Source: Bacillota bacterium (GTDB taxonomy: Bacteria; Bacillota; Limnochordia; Darwinibacteriales; DTU012). Taken from it: a stretch of 64,000 nt of DNA. The DNA is taken from assembly GCA_012840925.1 (NCBI GenBank), contig DUVS01000008.1, positions 1-64,000 on the forward strand. Reading direction: 5' to 3'. The notes beneath the pieces were generated by a model. It was not told the origin of the DNA, ran no database searches, and saw only the letters and a list, made by a program, of their open reading frames with translations. Made by a program: the position numbers and the translations under genes. The stretch's first letter is position 1, and every line of letters begins with the position of its first letter. Below, piece after piece: positions 1 to 11,405 of the stretch.

Positions 1-21
1 GATCAAACTCTCCAATGAAAA
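1..21 (-). rRNA. rrs: 16S ribosomal RNA, 5' end only (runs off the left edge)
   Basis: Read on the minus strand, the first bases give TTGGAGAGTTTGATC, the near-invariant 5' start of bacterial 16S rRNA. Only about 21 nt lie inside the window, so the exact 5' end is approximate. A consensus promoter lies about 140 nt upstream, which fits an rRNA operon transcribed leftward, away from oriC. Confidence 0.85.
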
Positions 22-164
22 TTTGTCCTGTCTGTTTCTGTCTAAAGCACCGGATCTGCATCCGGTACACGACAGGGTTGAACGTTAACGTTCTCCGCAC
101 TTCTGCTGTTTAGTTTTCAAAGTCCACCGAAAGTTATTGCGCCACTCATGAGCGCAACACTTTA

Positions 165-193
165 AGCATAGCACGTACTGAACCACTTGTCAA
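165..193 (-). promoter_or_regulatory. Probable sigma-A promoter of the rRNA operon
   Basis: On the minus strand a perfect -35 TTGACA (193-188) is followed after 17 bp by TATGCT (170-165). The start would be near 158, leaving a leader of roughly 135 nt before 16S. Nothing else lies between it and the 16S start. Confidence 0.7.
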
Positions 194-233
194 CAATCAA
201 TCTTTCCGATTCATCTGTGCCCTCGATTGTGAA

Positions 234-259
234 GCCGCCAGCGCCTATCTCCTGGCGGC
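234..259 (-). terminator. Inverted repeat downstream of the kelch gene
   Basis: Perfect 8-bp stem GCCGCCAG/CTGGCGGC with a 10-nt loop, between the end of the leftward kelch gene and the rRNA promoter. It is not followed by a clear U-tract on the minus strand. It could be a weak or factor-assisted terminator, or simply an insulating hairpin. Confidence 0.4.
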
Positions 260-291
260 AAGATATATCTTAGCACCATCTATAAGCTCTG

Positions 292-1239
292 TCAAGGGGT
301 TGATAATCCTAATTCCCAGGTTTCGGCCAGAGGGTTGCTTCCGTCCCATCCGCCGAACATGATCATGCTGTCCCGGCCACCGTGATACACCAACCCGTAG
401 TAGATGCGGCCTAAAGGTACTTTCACATCAATTAACTTCCACTCGGTACTGTCCCACTCGATCATCTCATTGCGGCCGCCGTAAGCTACACCGTGGGCAA
501 CTATCTTCTGTCTGACAGGATCATAAACCATTCCGTGCCTGGCTCTGGCAAATGATTCATCCTCAGCAAGCAGTTTCCATCCTGCCCCATCCCAGGCCCA
601 CGTATCACCGAGCGGCTCGCCGTTGGACGCGCGCCCTCCGAAGAGCAGCACCGTTTTTCTAGCTGCATCGTAAACCATGGCACCCCGAGAACGGCCTGAC
701 GGGCCTGAATTGGACACCAGCCGCCACTTTTCACCGTCCCATTCCCAAGTATCTCCCATATCCCGGGGAATGCCTCCAAACAAGACGACTACACCCCGGT
801 CAGGGTCATATGCCATACTGTGCCTGCCCCGGGGTTTCGGGCCATTTTCGGCTGCCAGCTTCCATTCAATGCCGTCCCATTCCCAGGTATCGCTGCAGAA
901 AGTCCCGTCGTTGCCTCCAAAGAGGACAACTACCTGACGCTTGCTGTCGTAAACCATACTGTGGCCTAACCGCGGCGAAGGGCCTGTGTCGGCCACCTTT
1001 TTCCACTCCCCGCCGTCCCTATTCCCAGGTATCACCGTAGAGAATTCCCTCTCGCTCGCGCCCGGTAATGCCCCCGAACATGACGATAACACCGCGGGTG
1101 CTGTCGTACATCATCCCGGGGCTGTGGCGCGGCGGTGGGCCGGCGGTACTCAGCATGATCCAGCCTGGTTCACCGGCTGAATCACCTGAGACTGGATTAG
1201 TATCGCTAAAATGATGAAAACTATCTTTGCCTGCCGCAT
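292..1239 (-). pseudogene. Secreted kelch-repeat beta-propeller protein, frameshifted
   Basis: The track ORF (292-1092) starts in the wrong frame. Upstream, an ATG at 1239 with a strong SD (GGAGGGG) opens a signal-peptide-like stretch (MRQAKIVFIILAILI) that hits TGA at 1150. A second frame over the same region encodes a full kelch repeat (RHSPGMMYD, IVMFGG, DTWE) that ends at TAG next to 1020. The remaining repeats continue in the third frame. Joined, there would be six kelch repeats of about 48 residues (R.RHSMVYD...VVLFGG...DTWEWD), enough for one beta-propeller. Sister repeats in the DNA read gtcccattcccag where this site reads gtccctattcccag, so one extra base near 1020 explains the downstream shift. 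It is either a recent pseudogene or carries two sequencing indels. The ligand is unknown. Confidence 0.7.
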
Positions 1240-1258
1240 TGTAAATCCCCTCGGAGGC

Positions 1259-3694
1259 CTAGTCATCATCTTTGGCAGCGAGATGGGCGGCGGCTACTAC
1301 TTTATCATCTTCCCCGAGTTTCATCAGAATTACACCTTGAGTAGCCCTTCCAAGACGGGAAATGTCTGCTACTGACATCCGGATCATGATCCCTTCAAGG
1401 GAGATCAACATGACTTCATTATTTTCATGCACCATCTTGGCGCCTACGATGCGACCAGTTTTCGCGGTTCTGTTCAGGGTCTTGATTCCCTTGCCGCCGC
1501 GGTTGGTGATGCGGTAATCTTCAATGCTGGTGCGTTTTCCATAGCCATTTTCCGTCACAACCAACAGATCATCTCCGTTGGCAACCACATCCATGCTTAC
1601 CACATAATCCTCTTTCTCCAGGGTAATTCCCTTGACTCCTCGGGCATTGCGGCCCATCGGTCTGACCAGCTTTTCAGAAAAGCGAATCGACTGCCCTTCT
1701 CCGGTAATCAGGACAATCTCCTGATTTCCGTCGGTCAGCCTGACACTGACAACTTCATCGTCATCTGCCAGAACAATACCGATCAATCCCGCCCGGGGAC
1801 TGTCGTATTCGGTCAAGGCTGTCTTTTTCACAATTCCGTTCTTGGTTGCCATGATCAAGTACTGATCATCCGAGTATTCACTAATGGGAATCGTGGCTTC
1901 AATCCGCTCTCCCGGTTCTAAATGAATAAGGTTGACCACAGCCACACCACGGGCGTTGCGTCCTGCTTCGGGGATTTCGTGCCCTTTGAGCCGGTGCACC
2001 CGCCCCTTATTGGTAAAGAACAGCACATAATTATGGGTGCTGGTGACAAACAGCTGTTCAACAAAATCCTCGTTTTTGTTGGATATTGCCGTAATACCTC
2101 TGCCACCCCGGCGTTGGCTGCGATAGGTGTCTACCGGCAGCCGCTTAATGTAGCCTTGATGTGTCAGAGTAACGATCAAGTCCTCTTCAGCGATCAAATC
2201 TTCAACATCAAGGTTTGAATCGTCCCTGACAATTTTTGTCCGTCTTGGATCACCGAAGCGTTCCTTGAGTTCCAGCAACTCTTCTTTGATTATATTGTAA
2301 ATCAGGTTAATATCGCCCAGGATCGTTCTTAAGCGTTGGATGGTCTGCTGCAGCTGAGCGTATTCTGCTTCAATTTTCTCCCGCTCCAAACCAGTCAATC
2401 TGCGCAGCTGCATATCGAGGATGGCTACTGCCTGGCGTTCGGTCAGTTCAAACCGGCTCATTAAAGTTTCCTTAGCCACCTGATCATTAGATGATTTGCG
2501 GATGATGTTAATGATCTCATCGATATGATCAAGGGCAATCAACAACCCTGCCCGGATATGGGCATCGTTTTCCGCTTTGTCCAATTCAAACTTGCAGCGC
2601 CGGATGATAACATCTTTTTGATGCTCTACATAGTAGTGCAGCATTTCTTTAAGATTCAACACTTTTGGTTCATCATCCACCAACGCCAGCATAATTACGC
2701 CAAATGTATCCTGCAGCTGGGTGTGCTTGTACAATTGATTCAAGATCACCCGGGCGTTGGCATCTCGGCGAAGTTCAATCACGATTCGCATTCCGGATCG
2801 GTCTGACTCGTCTCTTAAATCAGTAATCCCATCAATCTTCTTATCTCTGACCAAATCAGCAATCTTCTCAATCAGCTTCGCTTTATTGACGTTATACGGC
2901 AGCTCGGAAACTATGATCTGCTGCTTGCCGTTGTTTAATTGCTCAATTTGGCTTTTTCCCCGCACAACAATGCGACCCTTGCCGGTTTCGTAAGCAACCT
3001 TAATCCCGTCTCTGCCTAGAATTAAGCCTCCGGTTGGAAAATCAGGGCCTTTGATTACCTGGGCTAAATCTTTAATTGTTACATCAGGATTGTCGATCAA
3101 CAGAATAATCCCGTCGATCACTTCGCCCAAGTTGTGAGGAGGAATGTTTGTGGCCATACCTACAGCAATACCTGATGTCCCATTTACAATCAGGTTTGGG
3201 AAACGGCTGGGCAGGACCGCCGGCTGGTCAACTGTCTCGTCGTAGTTGGGGACGAAATTGACTGTATCTTTGTCAATATCCCGAAGCATCTCCGTGGCCA
3301 AACGGGACAGCCGAGCTTCTGTGTAACGCATGGCAGCAGGAGGGTCACCATCGACACTGCCAAAGTTCCCGTGCCCGTCAACCAATGGATAGCGGTATGA
3401 AAAGTCTTGTGCCATGCGGACCATTGCATCATAGATCGCCGCATCGCCATGGGGGTGGAATTTACCCATGACTTCACCCACGATTCCGGCGGACTTTCTA
3501 TGGGGCCGGTCATAGCGGAGGCCCATTTCACCCATACTGTAGATGATTCTCCGCTGTACGGGTTTCATGCCATCGCGCACATCCGGCAAAGCTCTTTCCA
3601 CAATGACACTCATGGCATAGTTGATATATGAGGTTTTCATCTCATCTACCAGTTTGATCGGAACAATTTTTCCGTCACGAAAATCCAGGCTCAT
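1259..3694 (-). CDS. gyrA: DNA gyrase subunit A
   Basis: Breakage-reunion subunit of gyrase (A2B2), which introduces negative supercoils. The 811-aa length is normal. The N-terminal winged-helix/tower region carries the active-site tyrosine in [11 protein letters not shown] (about residue 124) and a quinolone-determining loop [11 protein letters not shown]. The C-terminal pinwheel contains the GyrA box QRRGGRG and a second RGGKGI repeat, followed by a short acidic tail (KDDD). The start has an AAGGA Shine-Dalgarno. The gene begins 15 bp after gyrB and is presumably co-transcribed with it. The position equivalent to E. coli Ser83 is alanine. Confidence 0.98.
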   Translation of the reverse strand: MSLDFRDGKIVPIKLVDEMKTSYINYAMSVIVERALPDVRDGMKPVQRRIIYSMGEMGLRYDRPHRKSAGIVGEVMGKFHPHGDAAIYDAMVRMAQDFSYRYPLVDGHGNFGSVDGDPPAAMRYTEARLSRLATEMLRDIDKDTVNFVPNYDETVDQPAVLPSRFPNLIVNGTSGIAVGMATNIPPHNLGEVIDGIILLIDNPDVTIKDLAQVIKGPDFPTGGLILGRDGIKVAYETGKGRIVVRGKSQIEQLNNGKQQIIVSELPYNVNKAKLIEKIADLVRDKKIDGITDLRDESDRSGMRIVIELRRDANARVILNQLYKHTQLQDTFGVIMLALVDDEPKVLNLKEMLHYYVEHQKDVIIRRCKFELDKAENDAHIRAGLLIALDHIDEIINIIRKSSNDQVAKETLMSRFELTERQAVAILDMQLRRLTGLEREKIEAEYAQLQQTIQRLRTILGDINLIYNIIKEELLELKERFGDPRRTKIVRDDSNLDVEDLIAEEDLIVTLTHQGYIKRLPVDTYRSQRRGGRGITAISNKNEDFVEQLFVTSTHNYVLFFTNKGRVHRLKGHEIPEAGRNARGVAVVNLIHLEPGERIEATIPISEYSDDQYLIMATKNGIVKKTALTEYDSPRAGLIGIVLADDDEVVSVRLTDGNQEIVLITGEGQSIRFSEKLVRPMGRNARGVKGITLEKEDYVVSMDVVANGDDLLVVTENGYGKRTSIEDYRITNRGGKGIKTLNRTAKTGRIVGAKMVHENNEVMLISLEGIMIRMSVADISRLGRATQGVILMKLGEDDKVVAAAHLAAKDDD

Positions 3695-3709
3695 CCTTCA
3701 TGACTCCTT

Positions 3710-5653
<1,944 letters not shown>

Positions 5654-5690
5654 TTAAGCCTACACATAGCTATTGTAACATAAATTGCCA

Positions 5691-5933
5691 TCAATCACCA
5701 AAGCCAGACATCCTTTTCCCCAAGGTCCGCGATGATATTGGCGATAGATAAACCTGATCATTGGTAACAACGATCGAACTGGGTGAAGCAGTCAGTCGGT
5801 TGACAAATCCCTCATCTGCTGCAATCCGTATAAACTCCTCTAGGATCTCTGAGTTGGATCTCGCACTCAGGTCTATGATCGCTACAATCTCTTTTGCTAA
5901 CACCGTTACATCCTGGCCAATATGCAAGAACAT
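5691..5933 (-). CDS. remB: RemB/YaaB-like protein (DUF370)
   Basis: An 80-aa DUF370-family protein beginning MFLHIGQDVTVLAKEIVAIID. This is the small protein found between recF and gyrB in Bacillus (YaaB/RemB); the related RemA is a DNA-binding regulator of matrix and osmoprotection genes. The longer track start (5966) overlaps recF. The ATG at 5933 sits 10 nt after GGAAGGG, which lies in the last recF codons, so I prefer it and expect translational coupling. The exact role in this organism is unknown. Confidence 0.8.
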   Translation of the reverse strand: MFLHIGQDVTVLAKEIVAIIDLSARSNSEILEEFIRIAADEGFVNRLTASPSSIVVTNDQVYLSPISSRTLGKRMSGFGD

Positions 5934-5937
5934 GTAA

Positions 5938-7059
5938 TCAACGCCCTTCCTGTACTTGTCCGGCATTTACTTGGAACACCTTTGCATCCACCGCTAAGTC
6001 AGGTTCAAAATCAGATATGTTGGTAGTAGTGATAACAGTTTGAATTTTCTTCGTCAATAGCTTTAGTAAAAAGTGTTTGCGCTGCTGGTCAAGCTCAGAC
6101 GTGACATCATCCAGCAAGATGGTAGGAAAACTACCTGTCTCTGACTTCATATACTCCAACTCAGCCAGGCGGCAGGCTAAGACTGCAGTTCTTTGCTGTC
6201 CCTGGCTGCCAAAGGTCTTGACATCCAAACCGTCGATGAGAAACTGGAAATCATCACGATGCGGGCCTACCAAAGAGTACCCGCGCCGAAGCTCAAGAGA
6301 TCTTGCTGAAACCAATGCCTCAGAAAACTTACGCTTGATCGACTGGTAATCATAGTCGGTGTCCTGGTGATCGGCCGCAAAAAAAGGAACATAGCGAAGG
6401 GTTAACTCTTCTTTGCCATCACTAATTTGGCGGTGCATCAGTCTGCTTAAGAGCCCTAGTTTATGAATCATAGTTGCCCTGATTGCCATTAACCGGCTTC
6501 CCAGCTCAATCAGCTGCTGATCCCAGATCTCAAGCATTTTCGGATCCTGATTCTCAAAAGCAATGGTTTTCATCAGCGAATTGCGGTGCTGCAAAACCTT
6601 GTAGTAATCCAGTAGTAAACTGCGATATCCAGCACTTACCTGAGATATCTCCCAGTCAAGAAATCTCCTGCGTTCACCAGGAGACCCCTTCACCAAGTAT
6701 AGATCATCGGGAGTGAACAAAACCACATTAAAGACTCCAACAAACTGCCTGTGGGGTAGATCCTTTTTGTTGAAGCGAAACCGCTTTGGCCCATCGCGCC
6801 TGAGGACTAGCTCCAGAGTATGTGTCGCTTCTGTGGTTACTTGTCCCGACACTAGACTGTAGCTTTGATCATGGGCGATCATGTCGCTGTCTCTGGCAGC
6901 CCTGAATGATCGGCCCATGGCCAGAAGATAGATGGCTTCTAAGATATTGGTCTTGCCTTGAGCATTATTGCCGACAAGAATATTAACCGATGGATCCAAC
7001 GTCAAATCTAAAGTCCTGTAATTACGAAAATTTAATAATCTCAATTCCCGGATTAACAT
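5938..7059 (-). CDS. recF: DNA replication and repair protein RecF
   Basis: SMC-like ATPase that helps load RecA at gaps with RecO and RecR. The 373-aa protein starts MLIRELRLLNFRNY and has Walker A GNNAQGKTN near residue 31. The ABC signature region is around FGSQGQQRTAVLACRLAELE, and Walker B is ILLDDVTSELD near the C-terminus. Its ATG is one base after the yaaA stop codon, as in the conserved dnaA-dnaN-yaaA-recF order. Confidence 0.97.
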   Translation of the reverse strand: MLIRELRLLNFRNYRTLDLTLDPSVNILVGNNAQGKTNILEAIYLLAMGRSFRAARDSDMIAHDQSYSLVSGQVTTEATHTLELVLRRDGPKRFRFNKKDLPHRQFVGVFNVVLFTPDDLYLVKGSPGERRRFLDWEISQVSAGYRSLLLDYYKVLQHRNSLMKTIAFENQDPKMLEIWDQQLIELGSRLMAIRATMIHKLGLLSRLMHRQISDGKEELTLRYVPFFAADHQDTDYDYQSIKRKFSEALVSARSLELRRGYSLVGPHRDDFQFLIDGLDVKTFGSQGQQRTAVLACRLAELEYMKSETGSFPTILLDDVTSELDQQRKHFLLKLLTKKIQTVITTTNISDFEPDLAVDAKVFQVNAGQVQEGR

Positions 7060-7060
7060 T

Positions 7061-7267
7061 TCAGATTACCTTGAATGTTCGATTACCTACCGTCACGATG
7101 TCGTTACGATGCACTTTTTTACTGCGTCTAGTTTCAACTGTACCGTTGAGGAGAACCTGGCCACTTTGAATCAAATGCTTGGCCTCTCCCCCGGTTGCGG
7201 CGGCGCTTGCCCATTTAAGCAGCTGATCCAGTTGAATCGATTCTGTTTTTATTTCGATTGTTTCCAT
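7061..7267 (-). CDS. yaaA: S4-domain RNA-binding protein YaaA
   Basis: A 68-aa single S4 domain protein (LDQLLKWASAAATGGEAKHLIQSGQVLLNG, ending in a short beta segment). It sits between dnaN and recF as in Bacillus and is thought to bind rRNA during ribosome assembly. The SD AGGAGGAAAATC lies before the ATG. It is tightly packed against recF (one-base gap), so it belongs to the dnaN-recF operon. Confidence 0.9.
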   Translation of the reverse strand: METIEIKTESIQLDQLLKWASAAATGGEAKHLIQSGQVLLNGTVETRRSKKVHRNDIVTVGNRTFKVI

Positions 7268-7281
7268 GATTTTCCTCCTGG

Positions 7282-8379
7282 TTAATTGAGACGGATCGGC
7301 ATTAATATATATTTTTGATTCTGATCATGATCTCCTTTCATCAATGCCTGGCGCAGATCCGAATTGAAATGAAACAGAATCTGCTCCGCATCAACAGCTT
7401 TGAGCATATCCAGGATATACCTGGCGGAAAAAGCAGCTTCCCCATTCTCGCCTTCATGTTCCACATTGATGATTTCTTTGCTCTTGCCCTTGCTTGACGA
7501 AGGGGTTCTGATCTCCAGCACACCGTTGGCAGCGTCAAAGATAACGATTTGACTTCCGTCATCACTGTCGATCAAAGCTGCCCTTTCCACGGCTGCTATC
7601 AAGATCTGGCGGCTAATCGAAATGCGTATTGGTTCTTCTTGTGGAAAGAGGTTCTTATACTTAGGAAACCGATCATCTATCAGCCTGGTAGTGATTTTAG
7701 TGTTCCCATATTCAAAGATCACATGTTTCGTGTTGAAGGCAATCTTGATTTCCGAATCATCATTTGGCAGGCTCCGTTGCAATTCTTGAAGTGTTTTCAT
7801 GGGAATCAACAGTTGTGTATCAGGCAGCTGCTGTTCGATCTGGATTGCATCATAGGCAAGCCGGTTGATATCAGTAGCAGCAAAGTGCAGCATTTGCTCG
7901 GAAATTTCAAACAACACGCCGTTGACAAATGGCCGGCGATCGTCTTTACCGCAGGCAAAAATCGTATTCCTAATCAGAGTCAATAATTGCTTGGCCGGCA
8001 GCGTAAAAACCAAATCCTCGATTTCAGGCAATTGAGGGAAATCCTCTGGAGGCAGTGTTGTTAGGGTAAATTCCACCGAACCGGCTGTGATCATAAGCTG
8101 CTGATCCGTCAGTTCAAAGATAATAGGCTCTTGGGGTAACGTACGGACCAATGCTGCTAACAATTTGCCGTCAACTACAGCTTGATCTGCTTTGCTGACA
8201 TGTGCTGGTAATTCAGATCGAATGCCGAGTTCGAGGTTTGTAGCAGTTAAAGTGACCTGATTGTCACCAGCCATGATATGAATACCTTTGAGGACAGGAA
8301 TGTTGTCCTGAGCAGCAACTGCTTTTTCTACCAAAGAAACTACAGGCAGTAAGTCAGTAAGAGAGCATTGAAAATGCAT
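7282..8379 (-). CDS. dnaN: DNA polymerase III beta subunit (sliding clamp)
   Basis: A 365-aa processivity clamp; dimeric rings tether replicative polymerase to DNA. The three repeated clamp domains are visible. The C-terminus ends KYILMPIRLN, close to the family's usual MPMRL ending. The SD CAGGAGGAATAAAT precedes the ATG. It is separated from dnaA by 269 bp containing DnaA boxes and the unwinding element. Confidence 0.98.
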   Translation of the reverse strand: MHFQCSLTDLLPVVSLVEKAVAAQDNIPVLKGIHIMAGDNQVTLTATNLELGIRSELPAHVSKADQAVVDGKLLAALVRTLPQEPIIFELTDQQLMITAGSVEFTLTTLPPEDFPQLPEIEDLVFTLPAKQLLTLIRNTIFACGKDDRRPFVNGVLFEISEQMLHFAATDINRLAYDAIQIEQQLPDTQLLIPMKTLQELQRSLPNDDSEIKIAFNTKHVIFEYGNTKITTRLIDDRFPKYKNLFPQEEPIRISISRQILIAAVERAALIDSDDGSQIVIFDAANGVLEIRTPSSSKGKSKEIINVEHEGENGEAAFSARYILDMLKAVDAEQILFHFNSDLRQALMKGDHDQNQKYILMPIRLN

Positions 8380-8394
8380 ATTTATTCCTCCTGT

Positions 8395-8648
8395 GGAAAT
8401 TTATACAAACAGTGAGTAGGTACTATTGAATAAGTTTATAGATAGTAGTAATAATAGTAGGCCATGTTGCTTATGTGGATAAGCCGTGTGATGATTGCCA
8501 AAGGGGGCTTTAGCCACAATAACAACTTGTGGTTAAAACAGAAATGTTATCAACATATTCCAGATCGACAAAAATCGAATTTTTTCTATTCACATGTAAT
8601 CAACATGGCTGTGAAGAGGTTATCCCCAATTAATCATGAATGCTGTGA
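8395..8648. other. oriC part 2: unwinding element with DnaA-trios and DnaA boxes (dnaA-dnaN gap)
   Basis: Read on the minus strand, a perfect DnaA box TTATCCACA (8482-8474) is followed by a GC patch around GGCC (8460-8463). Then comes CTACTATTATTACTACTA, that is, six 5'-TAG/TAA-3' trinucleotides in register on the plus strand (8443-8460). This matches the box, GC-rich spacer, DnaA-trio layout of the Bacillus basal unwinding system. Further box-like sequences are TGTGGTTAA (8528-8536), TTATCAACA (8547-8555) and TTATCCCCA (8620-8628). The flank towards dnaN is AT-rich. I see no coding potential here. Confidence 0.8.
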
Positions 8649-10001
8649 TCACGAACGCTGGATCAGATCGATCAATTCTTTGACAGTCAGCTGTAATGAT
8701 GGGTCCCGTTTCATATCGTTCGTGATCTTTTCGCAAGCATGCATAACCGTTGTGTGATCTCTCCCGCCGAATTCCTCACCGATTTTAGGCAGGGAGTTTT
8801 CCGTCAACTCTCTGGCAAGATACATGGCTACCTGTCGCGGATAGGCAATTGATCTGGTCCGTTTTTTTGCCTTCATTTCTGTCACTTTGATTCCATAATG
8901 ATTGGCAACTACTTGTTGAATTAAATCGATGGTAATCGGTTTTTGCCTTTGGGTACCAATGATGTCTTTCAAAGCTTCCACAGCGATTTCCTGGGTGATC
9001 GGCGTCCTATGCAGGTTTGCATAAGCGACAACACGGACAAAAGCCCCTTCCAATTCACGGATGTTGGATTGAACGTGGTTGGCGATGTAGGATAAAACGT
9101 TCGAAGGGGCATCAATCTCCTCCAGCTCAGCTTTCTTTCTTAAGATAGCAATCCGGGTTTCCAGATCCGGCGGCTGAATATCGGTGGTTAAGCCCCATTC
9201 AAATCTGCTCCGCAGGCGTTCTTCTAATGTAGGAATTTCTTTAGGAGGGCGATCAGACGAAATGATCAGCTGCTTATTAGCTTCGTATAAAGCATTAAAG
9301 GTATGGAAAAACTCTTCCTGCGTTGACTCCTTGCCGGCCACGAACTGAATGTCGTCAATCAGCAGAATGTCGGCATTGCGGTATTTGGCCCTGAACTCAA
9401 CCATGGATTTGTTTCCGATTGCTTTGATCAGATCATTGGTAAATGCCTCTGAAGTAATGTAGATTACAGTTATATCAGGGTTGCTTTCCAGGGCGTAATG
9501 ACCGATGGCGTGCATCAGGTGGGTTTTACCCAGCCCCACTCCCCCATAAAGGAACAAAGGATTGTACGCCTTGGCAGGGGCTTCCGCTACTGCAAGGGCA
9601 GCAGCGTGAGCAAAACGGTTGGAATTGCCAACAACAAACGTATCAAAGGTATACTTGGGATTCAAAAAAGTAGTTTGTGCTTGCTGTTTATTTCTGACAC
9701 CGGTGGATGGTGTCGGTTTTTGTGGCAAATTTTCCGGTTGTTGATTGATTGAAGGGCTGTTCACCTCGAAACGAAGTTCCAGATCTTCATTTAAAAGATG
9801 ACGCAGTGTTTTGCGTAAAGCAACAGTATAACGAGCTTCCACCCAGTCGCGAGTAAATTCGTTTGGAACCTCAATGTAGAGCACATTTCCCTCTAAGCGG
9901 TTTGGCTTGGTGTCTTTTAACCATGTTTCAAATGATGTCCTGGCGACTTCAGTCGCCATTAAAGCCAAAACTTCGTTCCAAATACTCATCAACTGGTCCA
10001 T
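8649..10001 (-). CDS. dnaA: Chromosomal replication initiator DnaA
   Basis: Initiator ATPase that binds DnaA boxes and melts oriC. I place the start at ATG 10001 ([11 protein letters not shown], 450 aa) because SD CAGGAGGAAG lies just upstream; the track start adds 12 weakly supported residues. Domain I is followed by a polar linker (about residues 85-110). The AAA+ domain has Walker [11 protein letters not shown] and Walker [10 protein letters not shown]. The C-terminal helix-turn-helix has the signature [15 protein letters not shown]. The 615-bp upstream gap is packed with DnaA boxes, suggesting autoregulation. Confidence 0.98.
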   Translation of the reverse strand: MDQLMSIWNEVLALMATEVARTSFETWLKDTKPNRLEGNVLYIEVPNEFTRDWVEARYTVALRKTLRHLLNEDLELRFEVNSPSINQQPENLPQKPTPSTGVRNKQQAQTTFLNPKYTFDTFVVGNSNRFAHAAALAVAEAPAKAYNPLFLYGGVGLGKTHLMHAIGHYALESNPDITVIYITSEAFTNDLIKAIGNKSMVEFRAKYRNADILLIDDIQFVAGKESTQEEFFHTFNALYEANKQLIISSDRPPKEIPTLEERLRSRFEWGLTTDIQPPDLETRIAILRKKAELEEIDAPSNVLSYIANHVQSNIRELEGAFVRVVAYANLHRTPITQEIAVEALKDIIGTQRQKPITIDLIQQVVANHYGIKVTEMKAKKRTRSIAYPRQVAMYLARELTENSLPKIGEEFGGRDHTTVMHACEKITNDMKRDPSLQLTVKELIDLIQRS

Positions 10002-10616
10002 TACTTCTTCCTCCTGACCTATGGTTCTCATATTCATTCTTGATCTAATCCACAGGATCCTGCTTCCATAAAAGATTTAACCCACAACATGAGTTGGGGA
10101 TAACTTGGCTGTGAATCAAAAAATGATGTTTTACACATAATCCACGGGAGCAAAACCGCACGTAGAAGAACTGATCTGGATAATTGTTCACAGTATCAAC
10201 AGGATATCCACAAATTGATCATCAACAAGAGTTTTAAACTTATCCATGTTCGATACCCACATCATCCACAGAACAATCCACAGGGGACAAGGTAAAAACA
10301 GATCTGCGCAAAGCAGGATGTAGTCTAGTTTTATAGGTTTTTATCATATTTTACCAGTTAGAGAATATGCACAAAGGCTTAAAAATGCTTTTATCCACAG
10401 GTTTGTCTACAGGATGTGAATAAAAATTGCTGGGGTTACCTGCCGATCTATAGATTCTAACAAAATATTAAAGAATTACCAACATACTTGTGGACAAACT
10501 ATTATGGATAGTGTGGATAAATGTTCGTCATGTTTTTGCGGTTGACATCACTGTTTAAAATGCGTTAAAATAAGGCAGGTGTCTCTCTGTGATGGTAGTG
10601 GAAGGAGGTTGTGATG
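10002..10616. other. oriC part 1: DnaA-box cluster upstream of dnaA
   Basis: A non-coding gap between divergent dnaA and rpmH. Perfect DnaA boxes lie at 10391-10399 (TTATCCACA) and 10512-10520 (TGTGGATAA, inverted). One- or two-mismatch boxes include TAATCCACA (10046-10054), TGGGGATAA (10095-10103), ATATCCACA (10204-10212), TTATCCATG (10240-10248), TCATCCACA (10262-10270), CAATCCACA (10274-10282) and TGTGGACAA (10489-10497). With the dnaA-dnaN gap this forms a bipartite origin. The rpmH promoter is at its right edge. I see no gene inside. Confidence 0.85.
10542..10570 (+). promoter_or_regulatory. Probable rpmH promoter
   Basis: TTGACA (10542-10547), a 17-bp spacer, then TTAAAA (10565-10570), about 47 bp before rpmH. 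The perfect DnaA box at 10512-10520 lies just upstream, so DnaA could influence it. Confidence 0.6.
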
Positions 10617-10751
10617 ATGAAACGGACTTTTCAACCTAATAGAAGAAAGCGGAAAAAGAATCATGGCTTTTTAGTACGAATGAGGACCAAAGCTGGCCGC
10701 CGAGTATTGGCACGGCGCAGGAAAAAGGGCAGAAAAATCTTAAGTGCATAA
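10617..10751 (+). CDS. rpmH: 50S ribosomal protein L34
   Basis: A 44-aa basic protein, too short for the supplied ORF track. It begins [18 protein letters not shown] and ends [10 protein letters not shown], the unmistakable L34 pattern. SD GGAGG lies upstream. An ATG at 10614 also precedes it; the second ATG (10617) gives the conserved MKRT start. It is the first gene of the rightward rpmH-rnpA-yidD-yidC-khpB cluster. Confidence 0.96.
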   Translation: MKRTFQPNRRKRKKNHGFLVRMRTKAGRRVLARRRKKGRKILSA

Positions 10752-10758
10752 AAGCTGT

Positions 10759-10782
10759 GACCCGGAAACGGGTCTTCCTTTT
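10759..10782 (+). terminator. Short hairpin between rpmH and rnpA
   Basis: Stem GACCCG/CGGGTC with a GAAA tetraloop, followed by TTCCTTTT. It is probably an attenuating terminator that lowers rnpA expression relative to rpmH. Confidence 0.55.
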
Positions 10783-10811
10783 ACCGTAAAAGAAACAGGA
10801 ATGGAGGATCT

Positions 10812-11141
10812 GTGGTACTTATGGAGAACGAAAATCGTATGCGATGCCGGAGAGATTTTCTCAGAGTATACCAGCATGGGTCAGTACGATTTGGTCGTTA
10901 TCTCGTGATGCACCTTCTTCCTGTATCAGAAAGTCCAACTAAGGTTGGGATCTCTGTCAGTAGAAAAGTAGGCAATGCTGTGATTCGCAACCGGATCAAG
11001 CGTAGGCTGCGGGAGATCATGCGTTTAAACTGGCAGAGCATACCGGAACAGCACTATCTGGTGGTTAGCGCCAAAGTTAAAAGCAGAGATGCGAGTTATC
11101 GGGAACTGGAGACAGATTTTAATCGGCTGTTAAAGGGATAG
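10812..11141 (+). CDS. rnpA: Ribonuclease P protein component
   Basis: Protein subunit of RNase P, which trims tRNA 5' leaders together with the rnpB RNA. The 109-aa length is normal. The signature VGISVSRKVGNAVIRNRIKRRLREIMR contains the conserved RNR motif. The start is ambiguous: GTG 10812 (4 nt after GGAGG) or ATG 10821 (13 nt). It follows rpmH as in most bacteria. Confidence 0.95.
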   Translation: MVLMENENRMRCRRDFLRVYQHGSVRFGRYLVMHLLPVSESPTKVGISVSRKVGNAVIRNRIKRRLREIMRLNWQSIPEQHYLVVSAKVKSRDASYRELETDFNRLLKG

Positions 11142-11159
11142 ACAAGGGGCGAGGAGAAT

Positions 11160-11387
11160 ATGAATGCGATCGCGAAACTGGTATTGAAAGTTCCCTTGTT
11201 GATCATAGGTTTCTACCAGAGGTTGATTTCACCCCTGCTGCCGAACAGATGTCGTTTTACACCTTCATGTTCAGAATATACCAAACAAGCAATCATGCGT
11301 TATGGATTTAAGGGGTTATGGCTGGGACTGCGCCGCATCCTGCACTGCCATCCTTGGCATCCGGGTGGCTATGATCCTGTTCCGTAA
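11160..11387 (+). CDS. yidD: Membrane protein insertion efficiency factor YidD
   Basis: A 75-aa YidD-family protein. The family core is visible: [39 protein letters not shown]. It has an amphipathic N-terminal helix and conserved cysteines. It acts at the membrane together with YidC, encoded just downstream. SD GAGGAG lies before the ATG. Confidence 0.94.
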   Translation: MNAIAKLVLKVPLLIIGFYQRLISPLLPNRCRFTPSCSEYTKQAIMRYGFKGLWLGLRRILHCHPWHPGGYDPVP

Positions 11388-11405
11388 CCGATATTAAGGG
11401 GGACA

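Noticed and set aside
677-1180. Several plus-strand ORFs over the kelch gene
   Set aside because: They are proline/serine-rich shadows of repeated kelch codons.
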